A stretch of DNA of 64,000 nucleotides, from contig NZ_VLOG01000029.1 in NCBI RefSeq assembly GCF_007655305.1, positions 1 to 64,000 of the forward strand. The letters are read 5' to 3'. Both the position numbers and the translations under genes were made by a program. This document shows positions 35,879 through 45,111 of this stretch, piece by piece; within the stretch, counting starts at the first letter, position 1; each line of letters opens with the position of its first letter. Source of the stretch: Algoriphagus algorifonticola (GTDB taxonomy: Bacteria; Bacteroidota; Bacteroidia; Cytophagales; Cyclobacteriaceae). Below the pieces are notes generated by a model that was given only the letters and a program-made list of their open reading frames with translations, was not told where the DNA came from and did no database searches.

Positions 35879-37012
35879 TTATCCAAATGCATGATTTGAG
35901 TTAGGGAAGGAGCCTTCAGGCCAGACAACCTGAGAGCTCCTTTTTTCTAATGTCAAATCCTCAATAATCCCAGACCAGCTTTCCACCCAGCTTTGATATT
36001 TTTTCACAGCTTCCTTATCCTTAATACCTGTTTTTTCTAAAAGCTTGAAATTAAACTCCGATGCGGCTATCCCTATCTTTCTTTCCTGAATTTCAATGGC
36101 ATTGCAAGCTTGTTCGTATTGACCTTCTACTGGGATGACCATGATTTGCTTCCCCAAGTACAATGCTTCGCAAATTGACTCAAATCCTGCTGTGCAAACC
36201 AAACCTTTGCAAGCTGCCATATCCTCCAAAAACTTCTGATCATTTACTTGATGAAGGCTGAGGTTGGGACTGGGATGGATAATTTCATTTTCTCCTTTCT
36301 TATCCCAATAGCCCTTTATTTTGATTTGAGGATTGCTCTTTGCAAATGCGATCAAGTCTTCAGCATAGCCGGGGTTTACCATGTAAGCAAGGTAAAAGTC
36401 ACCTGGATAAGGGTTCAAAAACTTTAACTCTCTTCGTAAAAGTGGGGGAACAACTGTGATTTTACCTTCTGCTTCCAGTGGTTCAAAAGATAAGGCTAGA
36501 ATTTTATTGGCTGTCCAAGCACTTAATCTGGTGTTGAATTGGTACAGCAGCCGTTCTAATTTTCTTTTTTTGGGGAAGAGATAATTACTGTGATTAATCA
36601 AATATTGATGGCCAATTACCCAAAACTCAGCTTTTGGTCTAAAAAATCCGGCATACAGTCCCCCCAATAAGTCATAAAAATTTAGAATCACATCCGGCTG
36701 ATGCCTTTGATTCATCAAATGGATCTCGCGAAGGCTATTTATGAAAATCGGTGCTTTCAAAAAGTTTTTTCGAAGGGTTTTAGATAGACTGATTTTTTTA
36801 TTGTCCCCATCCGTTTCAAAATTTGGACTGGGAATCCAGTGGATAGGGGCATTTATTTCTCTTTTAAAAAAATCCGGTATGGCTCTCCGATTGCTTTTTC
36901 CGAGAATGACAGCGCAAACTTCATGACCTTGGGATTTTAGTAGCTGGGAAAATGAGATAGCCTGAGTCATATGACCCCGACCCTCTCCCTGAACAATAAA
37001 TAGAAATTTCAT
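35879..37012 (-). CDS. GT-B fold glycosyltransferase (MurG-like)
   Basis: A 377-residue protein without a signal peptide. The N-terminal Rossmann half starts 'KFLFIVQGEGRGHMTQAISFSQLLKSQGHEV', the glycine-rich loop of MurG and UDP-glycosyltransferase types. The C-terminal half holds 'LVCTAGFESICEALYLGKQIMVIPVEGQYEQACNAIEI', the donor-binding region of the family. The acceptor is unknown. It overlaps the LpxH-like phosphoesterase gene by 4 bp (ATGA-type), so both may act on one glycolipid pathway. Confidence 0.85.
   Translation of the reverse strand: MKFLFIVQGEGRGHMTQAISFSQLLKSQGHEVCAVILGKSNRRAIPDFFKREINAPIHWIPSPNFETDGDNKKISLSKTLRKNFLKAPIFINSLREIHLMNQRHQPDVILNFYDLLGGLYAGFFRPKAEFWVIGHQYLINHSNYLFPKKRKLERLLYQFNTRLSAWTANKILALSFEPLEAEGKITVVPPLLRRELKFLNPYPGDFYLAYMVNPGYAEDLIAFAKSNPQIKIKGYWDKKGENEIIHPSPNLSLHQVNDQKFLEDMAACKGLVCTAGFESICEALYLGKQIMVIPVEGQYEQACNAIEIQERKIGIAASEFNFKLLEKTGIKDKEAVKKYQSWVESWSGIIEDLTLEKRSSQVVWPEGSFPNSNHAFG
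35909..35946 (+). terminator. Intrinsic terminator for the M56 gene, inside the opposing gene
   Basis: The stem GGAGC.TTCAGG/CCTGAG.GCTCC with an 8-nt loop is followed by six T, 35 bp after the M56 stop. It lies in the last codons of the minus-strand glycosyltransferase. Confidence 0.75.
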
Positions 37013-37878
37013 GATCGAAAAGCAGGTGGGTCTAGGTCATCATTTTTGTTTTCAAAGGAAACCTGCCTCAATGGGATGATGTTGTCTTGACTTTCACCTT
37101 CAAAAAAGCTGGTAATTTGATGGTCTCTGATTTCTTTGAAATCTATTTCGTTATAGTAGATCAACTGCCAGTTTCCCTCATGATCCTCAGCCAGAGCTGA
37201 CATAGTTTCAACCCAATCCCCGGAATTGAGGTAATGTACGCCTTCTATCTCCCTGTCCTCAGCTTTGTGAATATGGCCGCAAATAATTCCATCACACCCT
37301 TTTGATCTAGCCATTTTAGCAAGCTCTTTTTCATACTCATCAATGTAGGAAACAGCGGACTTTACCTTGGATTTGACATATTGGGAAAGAGAATAATAGG
37401 GTAGACCTCTTTTGAATCTATAATGATTGACGATACGGTTGAGCCACAGCAAAAAGGTATATCCCACATCTCCCAAATATGCGATCCATCGGAGATTAGT
37501 CGTTATGCTATCAAAAATATCTCCATGGGTGATAAAATATTTTTTCCCCTGACTCTCATAAATCATGTCCGTTTGGATGGACAAATTCCCAATCTGCAAG
37601 GGGAGAATCTGATCCAAAAAATCATCGTGGTTACCTCGCAGATAGTACACTTTGGTTTGATGATTTTCTATCATCTTGAGGATTCGGTTAAAAAAACGCG
37701 TGTGCTTTCTTTTCCATGTTCCTGATTTTTTAAGCTGCCAACCGTCTATGATGTCTCCGTTGAGTATGAGGTTTTCACAGCGGTATTGCTTAAGAAATCT
37801 GGCTATTTCTTTGGCTTTGGATCCTCTGGTACCCAAATGCACATCGGATACAACAATGGTTTTGAAATGGGTCTTCAC
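37009..37878 (-). CDS. LpxH-like calcineurin phosphoesterase
   Basis: A 289-residue cytoplasmic metallophosphoesterase starting at GTG (37878). Metal ligands are visible in 'VVSDVHLG' (Asp11, His13), 'NGDIIDGW' (Asp42), 'LRGNHDDFL' (Asn/His/Asp 82-84), 'THGD' and 'GHIHKAE'. This matches the UDP-2,3-diacylglucosamine diphosphatase superfamily (COG2908 type). It differs from the clearer LpxH at 52630-53418 and may instead hydrolyse another nucleotide-lipid. The 4-bp overlap with a glycosyltransferase supports a lipid or glycolipid role. Confidence 0.85.
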   Translation of the reverse strand: MKTHFKTIVVSDVHLGTRGSKAKEIARFLKQYRCENLILNGDIIDGWQLKKSGTWKRKHTRFFNRILKMIENHQTKVYYLRGNHDDFLDQILPLQIGNLSIQTDMIYESQGKKYFITHGDIFDSITTNLRWIAYLGDVGYTFLLWLNRIVNHYRFKRGLPYYSLSQYVKSKVKSAVSYIDEYEKELAKMARSKGCDGIICGHIHKAEDREIEGVHYLNSGDWVETMSALAEDHEGNWQLIYYNEIDFKEIRDHQITSFFEGESQDNIIPLRQVSFENKNDDLDPPAFRS

Positions 37879-38121
37879 GCTTTTGTTTTGATCGAAAGGT
37901 AGTCTCTCAATTTGAATCCAGCATGTTTAGGTTGTTAAGTATTTACTATGAATTCAGAAGATTATTCGGTGAATATGAAGTGCCCGTTAATTGAATATGA
38001 ATTATCTGTATGACTGAGGCTCAGAGAGGTCAAAAGGCTTTTCTTTCTCCTTTTTACGCAAGCGGTAAAGTAGCTTAAACTCCTGTTTTTTAGTTTCGTC
38101 AGAAAATAAACTATAGAGATT

Positions 38122-40596
38122 ATGCGTAGAATTTTACTCGCTTTTGGGTTCTTTTTGGCTTTTGCTACAAGTCATGCCCAAGAGCCTGTTTACTCTGGTA
38201 ATTATGAATTGGCATCTCGTTTTTCCCCTGAGAAGCTAAAGAAGATGATCTTTTCCACCAGTGTTAACCCACATTGGATGAAAAAATCAGATCGGTTTTG
38301 GTACGAATACGAAACCAGCGAAGGGAAACGCTGGTATGTGGTGGATCCGGTTAGAAGAAGCAAGTCCGAAATGTTTGACAGGGATAAGCTTGCTGCTGAG
38401 ATCACCCGTGCGGTAAAGGATCCTTTCGATGGGCAGCATCTGAAATTGGATGATTTGAAACTGATGGATGATGAGAATACCATCCGATTCAAAGTAAAAA
38501 GTACAGCAGATGTCCTCAAGTCTGACTGGGCTGAAATCAAAGAAAAGAACAAGAATGCCAAGGACTCCTTGGAAAAGAAGGTTCATACTTTTTTGTACAA
38601 TATTTCTACTCAGCAGTTGACGGAAATTGAAACGGGAAAAGATCCGAAAAGGCTTTCATGGGCCAATATTTCTCCGGATTCCTCCAGAGTGGTGTATATG
38701 AAAAATTTCAACCTCTACTGGATGGATAAGGAAAATTTCCTCAAAGCGGTGAAAGATGAAAAGGATTCGACCATCGTGGAAAATCAACTTACAGAAGATG
38801 GAGAGAAGGATTATGAATACGGCTGGGGTGGTCGTGGTGATGACAATGTAGAAGAGGAAAAATCCAAAGATGACCGCAAAAGGGCTGGAGTACTTTGGAG
38901 CTCTGACAGCAAGCAGTTTGTAATGACCCGAACAGATCAAAGAGATGTGAAAGACCTTTGGGTGATTCATAACACCCGAAATCCTCGTCCAACTTTGGAG
39001 ACCTATAAGTATGCCATGCCGGGTGAAAAGGAACAGCCTCAAACTGAGCTTTTGCATTTCTCCTTTGATCAGATGGAAATGAAGAAACTTCCAATTTCCA
39101 CCTTCAAGGATCAGACTGTTTCCCTTTGGTCTACTACTCCTCCGGCAAATACTAGATATGATGATTTCAGACCAGCGACATGGTTGGGTAATCTCAACGA
39201 GTTTTACTTTGCTATCACTTCCCGGGATTTGAAAAAAGTGGATGTGGTAAGATGGAACTTAGCTTCCAATCAGAAAGAAGTAGTGATCGAGGAAAGAAGC
39301 AATACCTACATTGATTTTGAAAAGCTGGAATTGGTAGGAAATGAATTGATTTGGTGGTCTGAACGTGATGGTTGGGGGCATTTTTACCTGTATGGAAAAG
39401 ACGGAACTTTGAAAAGACAATTGACTTCTGGTCCTTATCATACCGCTGGTGCGGCAAGAGTTGATGCCAAAAACAGGAAACTCTACTTTGTAGCCAATGG
39501 ACGCGAAAAAGGCGAAGACCCTTACTATGAGCATCTTTATTCTGTCAGCCTAGATGGTGGCGCAGTGAGCCTTTTAAATGCCGGTGATTTCAATCATGAT
39601 ATCGACATCAATGACAATGCAAGTTTCTTTGTAGACACTTATTCCCGCGTGAATACAACGCCGGTTTCTGTGTTGAAAGATAGAAATGGGAACAAGGTCA
39701 TGGATCTTGAAACAGCAGATTTGAGTCAATTATTCGCAGCGGGCTATCAGTTTCCTGAGCCTTTCAAATTCAAGGCAGATGATGGAATTACTGATTTGTA
39801 TGGTGTCATGTATAAGCCTTTCGATTTTGACTCAACCCGAAAGTATCCGATCATAGAATATGTATACCCTGGACCTCAGACAGAAGCAGTGAATAAGTCT
39901 TTCGGCAGAAGTATGGATAGAACAGATCGATTGGCTCAGTTTGGTTTTGTGGTGGTTACCTTGGGTAATAGAGGAGGACATCCAGCACGCTCTAAGTGGT
40001 ACCACAATTATGGCTATGGAAACCTGAGAGATTATGGTTTGGCTGATAAAAAAGCGGCCGTAGAGCAATTGGCAGACCGTCATGACTTTATTGATAGAAG
40101 CAAAGTAGGTATCCACGGACATTCAGGTGGAGGCTTTATGTCTACAGCCGCTATGCTAGTGTACCCAGATGTATTTAAAGTGGCTGTTTCGTCTGCAGGA
40201 AACCATGAAAATAATATCTACAACCGTTGGTGGTCAGAGAAGCATCATGGAGTGAAAGAACAAATTTCACCTAAAGGTGATACCACCTTTGTTTATCAGA
40301 TTGAAAAGAACCCTGACTTGGCTAAAAACTTGAAGGGACATCTGATGCTCTCAACCGGAGATGTGGATAATAATGTGCATCCTGCAGGCACTATCCGCAT
40401 GGCTAATGCGCTGATCAAAGCAGGGAAGCGTTATGAATTTGTGATTCTACCTGGACAGAGACATGGATATGGAGATATGACCGAGTATTTCTTCTGGAAA
40501 ATGGGAGACTACTTCGTTCGCCATTTGTTGGGTGACAATACTCCGCCACCGGTTGACATGATAGAAATGCAAAGGGATAAACCTAAGGATAAGTGA
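38122..40596 (+). CDS. DPP-IV-like S9 family serine peptidase
   Basis: An 824-residue secreted protein with a signal peptide (1-20, ending SHAQ). A beta-propeller (about 60-545, DPP-IV N-terminal type) precedes an alpha/beta-hydrolase domain. The nucleophile is Ser668 in 'GHSGGG'; 'STGDVDNNVHPAG' gives the Asp and 'PGQRHGYG' the His. Such enzymes remove N-terminal dipeptides, often X-Pro, in the periplasm. There is no T9SS C-terminal domain. It is alone on its strand and followed by a strong terminator. The 243-bp gap before it shows no repeat or clear promoter. Confidence 0.92.
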   Translation: MRRILLAFGFFLAFATSHAQEPVYSGNYELASRFSPEKLKKMIFSTSVNPHWMKKSDRFWYEYETSEGKRWYVVDPVRRSKSEMFDRDKLAAEITRAVKDPFDGQHLKLDDLKLMDDENTIRFKVKSTADVLKSDWAEIKEKNKNAKDSLEKKVHTFLYNISTQQLTEIETGKDPKRLSWANISPDSSRVVYMKNFNLYWMDKENFLKAVKDEKDSTIVENQLTEDGEKDYEYGWGGRGDDNVEEEKSKDDRKRAGVLWSSDSKQFVMTRTDQRDVKDLWVIHNTRNPRPTLETYKYAMPGEKEQPQTELLHFSFDQMEMKKLPISTFKDQTVSLWSTTPPANTRYDDFRPATWLGNLNEFYFAITSRDLKKVDVVRWNLASNQKEVVIEERSNTYIDFEKLELVGNELIWWSERDGWGHFYLYGKDGTLKRQLTSGPYHTAGAARVDAKNRKLYFVANGREKGEDPYYEHLYSVSLDGGAVSLLNAGDFNHDIDINDNASFFVDTYSRVNTTPVSVLKDRNGNKVMDLETADLSQLFAAGYQFPEPFKFKADDGITDLYGVMYKPFDFDSTRKYPIIEYVYPGPQTEAVNKSFGRSMDRTDRLAQFGFVVVTLGNRGGHPARSKWYHNYGYGNLRDYGLADKKAAVEQLADRHDFIDRSKVGIHGHSGGGFMSTAAMLVYPDVFKVAVSSAGNHENNIYNRWWSEKHHGVKEQISPKGDTTFVYQIEKNPDLAKNLKGHLMLSTGDVDNNVHPAGTIRMANALIKAGKRYEFVILPGQRHGYGDMTEYFFWKMGDYFVRHLLGDNTPPPVDMIEMQRDKPKDK

Positions 40597-40635
40597 GAAA
40601 GCTGAAATAAGAAAGCTAATAAATGGCTTAGAAAT

Positions 40636-40681
40636 TAGTGGTGTTTGTTGCAGGAAGGTTGCAGCAGGCACCACTTTTTTC
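40636..40681 (+). terminator. Intrinsic terminator of the S9 peptidase gene
   Basis: A long two-part stem (GTGGTG/CACCAC plus GTTGCA/TGCAGC) is followed by six T, 40 bp after the stop. Confidence 0.8.
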
Positions 40682-40726
40682 GTGTTGATGGTTTAAAGAA
40701 AATACAAAAGTTTGACCCCCTCATGG

Positions 40727-40974
40727 CCAGGAAGTTCTGGTAGGGCGCTTTACTTTTCGACGGGTTGCAAACGTGGTTATTGAGAGATTCAATCCTTTCA
40801 GGATTGTTTTCTATTCATATAGCTTAGATGGATGCTAAAATGATAAGCTGTCGAACTTCTATAAAAGTCTGTATCATATTATAACCACGAAGTGGGTCAA
40901 CTCCTCAATAGCCGCCAGTGAAACTGGGGGGCTAGGGAGTCATCCTTTAGTGCGCCACAACTCTGAAGGAGTTG
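40727..40974. repeat. Array of short hairpins with unlike stems
   Basis: Inverted repeats lie at 40727-40740 (CCAGGA/TTCTGG), 40790-40806 (CAATCC-TTTCA-GGATTG), 40885-40895 (CCAC-GAA-GTGG), 40915-40927 (CCAG-TGAAA-CTGG) and 40958-40974 (CAACTC-TGAAG-GAGTTG). Stems differ but most loops read TGAA or its complement. The 408-bp gap 40597-41004 has no gene. Confidence 0.7.
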
Positions 40975-41004
40975 AACTCAAAGATTAAGCTATTATTAGA
41001 CAGT

Positions 41005-42501
41005 TTATTCAATCGGTTTAACCCCCGGATCAAATACTCCACGAACCCAAGGTTTTGATTGACTTCTGCCATTTGGATTGACATTTGTTGGTAAAAAATA
41101 CCCTGTATTTATCGTGGATATCATTTTATTGACTTGATCTAAGGTGAAACTATTACGGACACTAGGGAAGTAGTCCATCACGTTAGTTGGGTAAAAATAT
41201 TCTCCATCACAGTTAGTCTTGAATTTGCCCTTGATTTTCTTTGTATCATCGTTATAAGAATCTGTATCCATAAACCCATCTCCATTCAAACAGTGCTTTC
41301 CAACAGAAAAGGTATGAGGCAAACCCAAAAAGTGTCCTGCCTCATGAAGCATTGTAAAAGTATTTAAACGCTTTGTGATAACAAATCCATAAAACCTAGA
41401 AAGCTTTTCATCTGATAAAGGTGGATCAAATGCAAACCCGTCAGCGCCGTTAATGTTCATTATAAACACATTGACATAATTATTTGGGTCCCACATGTTA
41501 TCAAATAGGTATTTATAAGTTGTCACATCTCCGTATAGGTAGGAATTTTTTTCCGAAAAAACCCGATTGATTCCTGGTTCAGGCAAAGGAAAACCATCTG
41601 GTCCAATTAAGGCTGGAAAGAACTCTAAATTGGGGTCCACTTGATTATGTCCTTTCCTCAACTGAGAACTTTTTCCTCCTTGTAGCCATTCATTTGTTAC
41701 ATGCAAAAGCTCGATAATCTTTTCTTGTGAGGGATTTTCTGTAGTTCCTTTTTCTTGTCCTGAATGAATAATATGGAAAATGATTGGTAAAGAATATTTC
41801 TTAGAAAGGTCAGGCAGTTCTCGGGAGTAAAGTATTTCAACCTCACTTTTTTTATCCCCAATTTCTACCCAAAACGGGATTTCACCTGACCTTAAAACTG
41901 GAACCCTATGGAGACTCTCCAAGACTTTACCATCAAAAAAGAATTTATAATCAGGCTTTTCATTTTCAGGAAATTCCTTTCCCCTGTAATCATAAATGCT
42001 CGCATTGAAATCCACAAAAGATCTACCGGAAATTGCATATGGAGCCTTTGTGGAATCAGCCATAGAAGCCTTAAACTTTGAAACATAAGTCTTTGGGTCA
42101 ACATCAATTACTCTGATTTTTAAGGTTTTACTTTTTATTCGACCGATTTTCCCATAAAGTTCAAATTCTTTTTCTTGGTGAAGTGGTATTCTTGGAGGAT
42201 TTGAATTTTTTTTCCCATCAATGAAATATTGAATTGTGGGATAGAATGGTAAAGTTATTTCATCTCCAAATGCTCCAAAAAACTTTGGTGTAAGGTTCAA
42301 CTCGTGACTTCCCTGCCAAATCACGAAAACAGAGTCGTATGGTATTAGTTCAAAGTCAGTAACAAGGTCAAAACCTTCAGGTAGAGGATCCTCTCTTTCT
42401 CCGCATGAATTCAGAAATAACAGCCCAAAAGAAATCAAAACCCAGAAAATGGTTTTTTGGATTTTTCGGAAATAGAAGAAAAAATCTAATTGGCGAATCA
42501 T
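41005..42501 (-). CDS. M43-type zinc metalloprotease lipoprotein
   Basis: 498 residues from the ATG at 42501; a TTG at 42531 is also open. A hydrophobic leader ends 'LFLNSC', a lipobox. Residues about 35-220 look like two Ig-like domains. The protease domain (about 230-470) has HEAGHFLGLPH (386-396) with three zinc-binding His, 'CLNGDGFMDTDSYND', and the Met-turn 'TNVMDYFP', as in pappalysin-like M43 enzymes. There is no T9SS C-terminal domain, so it is probably membrane-anchored. The gene appears more AT-rich than its neighbours and lies between two repeat regions. Confidence 0.85.
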   Translation of the reverse strand: MIRQLDFFFYFRKIQKTIFWVLISFGLLFLNSCGEREDPLPEGFDLVTDFELIPYDSVFVIWQGSHELNLTPKFFGAFGDEITLPFYPTIQYFIDGKKNSNPPRIPLHQEKEFELYGKIGRIKSKTLKIRVIDVDPKTYVSKFKASMADSTKAPYAISGRSFVDFNASIYDYRGKEFPENEKPDYKFFFDGKVLESLHRVPVLRSGEIPFWVEIGDKKSEVEILYSRELPDLSKKYSLPIIFHIIHSGQEKGTTENPSQEKIIELLHVTNEWLQGGKSSQLRKGHNQVDPNLEFFPALIGPDGFPLPEPGINRVFSEKNSYLYGDVTTYKYLFDNMWDPNNYVNVFIMNINGADGFAFDPPLSDEKLSRFYGFVITKRLNTFTMLHEAGHFLGLPHTFSVGKHCLNGDGFMDTDSYNDDTKKIKGKFKTNCDGEYFYPTNVMDYFPSVRNSFTLDQVNKMISTINTGYFLPTNVNPNGRSQSKPWVRGVFDPGVKPIE

Positions 42502-42645
42502 AAAAATGAATAGTTTGTGTTCAAAATTCAAACTAAGAAAAAATTTAATTTAATCTTATAATTTATCTGATTTTTTAATAGAGCAAATTCATGAATTTAG
42601 ATATATAGGCTCTGTAATATCAAAATCTCGACCTTGTCTTCAATT

Positions 42646-43059
42646 TCAATAAAGAGGCTTTATTAGTAGTGTCGGATTTTCTGAATAATCTAATTTCTGA
42701 AGTGGCATCTTGCTATCGATATCGGGTAGAGGAACAGCCAGCAATGAAAAATTCATTTGGGGCATTGGGTTTTCATTATACCCCATAATTCTTTGAGTGG
42801 GGTCTTTAGAATAAAATTTAGGCTTTTTTACTAAATCAAATTCCTCAATTTGGAAATCAAGATAGCTATTGGAAGTTTTTTTATTCAATCCATAGCCATA
42901 GGTTGAAAATGGCTCAATTGGAATTCCTAAATCAATATTGTCTCGAATCTTGAAAGACTCAAAATCTTGGGCCTGTCCGTATTGGGCATGGTTATCTTGT
43001 GCCTTTCCAAAATTCACTAAAAATAGAAAGCTTGCAATGAAGACTAATATTGGTTTCAT
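42646..43059 (-). CDS. Small secreted protein of unknown function
   Basis: A 137-residue protein with a clear signal peptide (1-20, ending GKAQ). The mature part is rich in Pro, Asn, Tyr and Asp with no Cys and no recognised domain. Phrases such as 'NIDLGIPIEPFSTYGYGLNKKT' do not point to a family. It lies 115-145 bp upstream of the metalloprotease gene on the same strand and may be co-transcribed with it. The pair could be an accessory unit. Confidence 0.65.
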   Translation of the reverse strand: MKPILVFIASFLFLVNFGKAQDNHAQYGQAQDFESFKIRDNIDLGIPIEPFSTYGYGLNKKTSNSYLDFQIEEFDLVKKPKFYSKDPTQRIMGYNENPMPQMNFSLLAVPLPDIDSKMPLQKLDYSENPTLLIKPLY

Positions 43060-43218
43060 ATTTTATTTTTTTTAGACCTATGAAAAATAATTTAATAAGC
43101 AGTTGATTACTAATTTTTTAACATCTTTTCATTGTCGGTTATTTCCCAAAATAATATATAATGGATATCCACTTTCTTACCAGGATTAACAAAAATACGG
43201 CTTATTGTCTGCTAAAAG

Positions 43219-43314
43219 GATCAGAATCCGGAAGCTTCGGTCTTCGGTCTTCGGTCTTCCAACCAGTCAGCAAAGAAAATAGGGCAACTGGCATGATTGC
43301 AGATAATCAGATAA
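43219..43314. repeat. AGCTTCGGT interspersed repeat with heptamer expansion
   Basis: This matches the repeat at 6242-6337 along most of its length but has three CTTCGGT units in tandem (43236-43256) where that copy has one. A shorter echo (AAGCTTCGGTTTTCATTCTTCC) lies near 43381. The 400-bp gap 43060-43459 contains no gene; a short frame across it is made of repeat. Confidence 0.8.
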
Positions 43315-43459
43315 TATTTTCTGATAAAGGAGTACTTCGAATAAAATACTGTTCAAAATCTAAATTAGAATCCCAATTGAAAGCTTCGGTTTTCATTCTT
43401 CCTGCCTACTGATGGAAAAAGGTTTGGTTAAGGTAGAAGAGATTCAGGATTATCAAGTT

Positions 43460-45016
43460 TCAATTCCCTTCTCTTTCCCACATTTTTTTCTCTTCCCTTA
43501 TCTCTTCTTGCAAGATTGGGTTGACAGGGATTTTAGCTCCCCGAAGATAGTGCACGCTAGTTTCTTTCTCCCGAGCTAGAGGATGATTGACTGTACCAAT
43601 CAATCTATGTTCTTCAAAAAAATTGATCTCTTCCTCAGTTAGTTTTTCAAAATCACTTCTAACCAAAATCAGATGATCCACCGGCTCCTCCAAATCAAAC
43701 CAATACAAATAATCCGCATTCATGGTGAAGGCTTTTAAACCTGGTGTTTGAGTATAAAAATTAATCGCTCCAGCCTGTCCATAATTGGTGCAAATCACCA
43801 TTTTCCGACCTTTTTCAGGCATTTGAGCAAAAGCTTCATCCACTATATTGGCCATCTCCTTCCATCCAAGCATATCGGCAAAATCCTGAGGTAAAGGATA
43901 CTCTTTTCCATCTTCCCATCGGTTTAGACCAAGCTTGGAATAAGCTGGAGGGGAGTTAAGAACTCTTTCAGGAGAGTAAAAAGGATGGATCAGGGGAACA
44001 GCTGGAAAAAATAAGCCAATTGGTAAGATAAGGAGAGCTGAACGAAGTAAGTTCTGCCTGATTACTTGTTTAAATAAGGATGAATTTCGGGTAAATTCAG
44101 ATAGCTGAAATGCTCCAAAAGCAACGATTACAGGATAAAGCCCGATGGCATAATAGGCTTTGGCTTTAAAGAAGGTAAATAGGACTAGGGTCAAGATAAA
44201 AGTCCATGGGATAAGTCTGTAATCCCTGAATTTTTTTAAAAATGCCAATGCTCCAAATCCGATGATCCAGATAAAAAGTGATGGATAGAAAAATAGTAAT
44301 TGCTCCATCAGAAAGCCGATTCTGGAATTGTTGGCCAACTGATACCGATTGAGATAATCCATATGAGTCAGTACAGGCCAGCCATTCTTCCATTGCCAAA
44401 GGAAATTTGGAGAAATAAGAAGTATGAAAATTAATATGGCATAGAAGACCTGCTTGCTGCCGAGCAATTTTCTTTGGGGTGTGGCTAGGATTCCTAAGAG
44501 AAGCCCCAAACCTAAAAAGGCGATGGAATATTTATTCAGAAATCCTAAAGCAAAACAGAGAGCAATTCCATACCAATTGCTAGGATCCTGATCTCGGATT
44601 AACTTCACCAAAAAGTAAAATACTAAAGTCCAGCAAAGGATATCTACCGAGTTAGGCTGGTAGAGTATATTGAGTCGGATCAGAGCCGAACAAAGTAAGG
44701 CCACAGCACTGAGACTTTTGGCGAAAAGATCTCCACCTAATTTCCCAACCAGCTTCCAAATCACCCAAATAGTCAATGCCCCATAAAAGGCAGGAAAAAA
44801 GCGAACCCAAAATTCAGTATTTCCCAACCATCGAATCAGTACAGAATTCCAGGAAGTAAAAGGCGGAACGGAAAGGTATCCCCAAGCCAAATGGTCAGCT
44901 TGATCCAAGTGTAAAAACTCATCTCGGTGGAGTTCAAAATCGGGATGAACAACGATGAGTTGAAGAATGAATTTGGTAATAATTACAAGGGTTAATATCA
45001 GGCAATCCTTTCTCAT
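43460..45016 (-). CDS. GT39-family membrane glycosyltransferase (ArnT/PMT type)
   Basis: A 518-residue protein with about ten transmembrane helices. 'HPDFELHRDEFLHLDQADHLAWGYLSVPPFTSW' in the first periplasmic loop carries the Asp/Glu pair of the family, and a periplasmic C-terminal domain starts at about residue 355. Such enzymes move a sugar from a polyprenyl-phosphate donor to lipid A, other lipids or proteins. The acceptor cannot be inferred. It appears to be a single-gene unit. Confidence 0.88.
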   Translation of the reverse strand: MRKDCLILTLVIITKFILQLIVVHPDFELHRDEFLHLDQADHLAWGYLSVPPFTSWNSVLIRWLGNTEFWVRFFPAFYGALTIWVIWKLVGKLGGDLFAKSLSAVALLCSALIRLNILYQPNSVDILCWTLVFYFLVKLIRDQDPSNWYGIALCFALGFLNKYSIAFLGLGLLLGILATPQRKLLGSKQVFYAILIFILLISPNFLWQWKNGWPVLTHMDYLNRYQLANNSRIGFLMEQLLFFYPSLFIWIIGFGALAFLKKFRDYRLIPWTFILTLVLFTFFKAKAYYAIGLYPVIVAFGAFQLSEFTRNSSLFKQVIRQNLLRSALLILPIGLFFPAVPLIHPFYSPERVLNSPPAYSKLGLNRWEDGKEYPLPQDFADMLGWKEMANIVDEAFAQMPEKGRKMVICTNYGQAGAINFYTQTPGLKAFTMNADYLYWFDLEEPVDHLILVRSDFEKLTEEEINFFEEHRLIGTVNHPLAREKETSVHYLRGAKIPVNPILQEEIREEKKMWEREGN

Positions 45017-45111
45017 TCAGTAATTTGTCGAAAAAATTGATAATTTTAAGAGTATTGGGAAGGATTTTGTGAACTGCTGGAACTGGGTTTTTTAATAAAA
45101 AATAGAAATAA

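Noticed and set aside
40727..40974. CRISPR array
   Set aside because: The inverted repeats differ in sequence and spacing; there is no constant direct repeat and no cas gene.
43161..43412. 83-residue frame between the small secreted protein and the GT39 gene
   Set aside because: It reads through the dispersed repeat and its heptamer; the other copies do not keep the frame.
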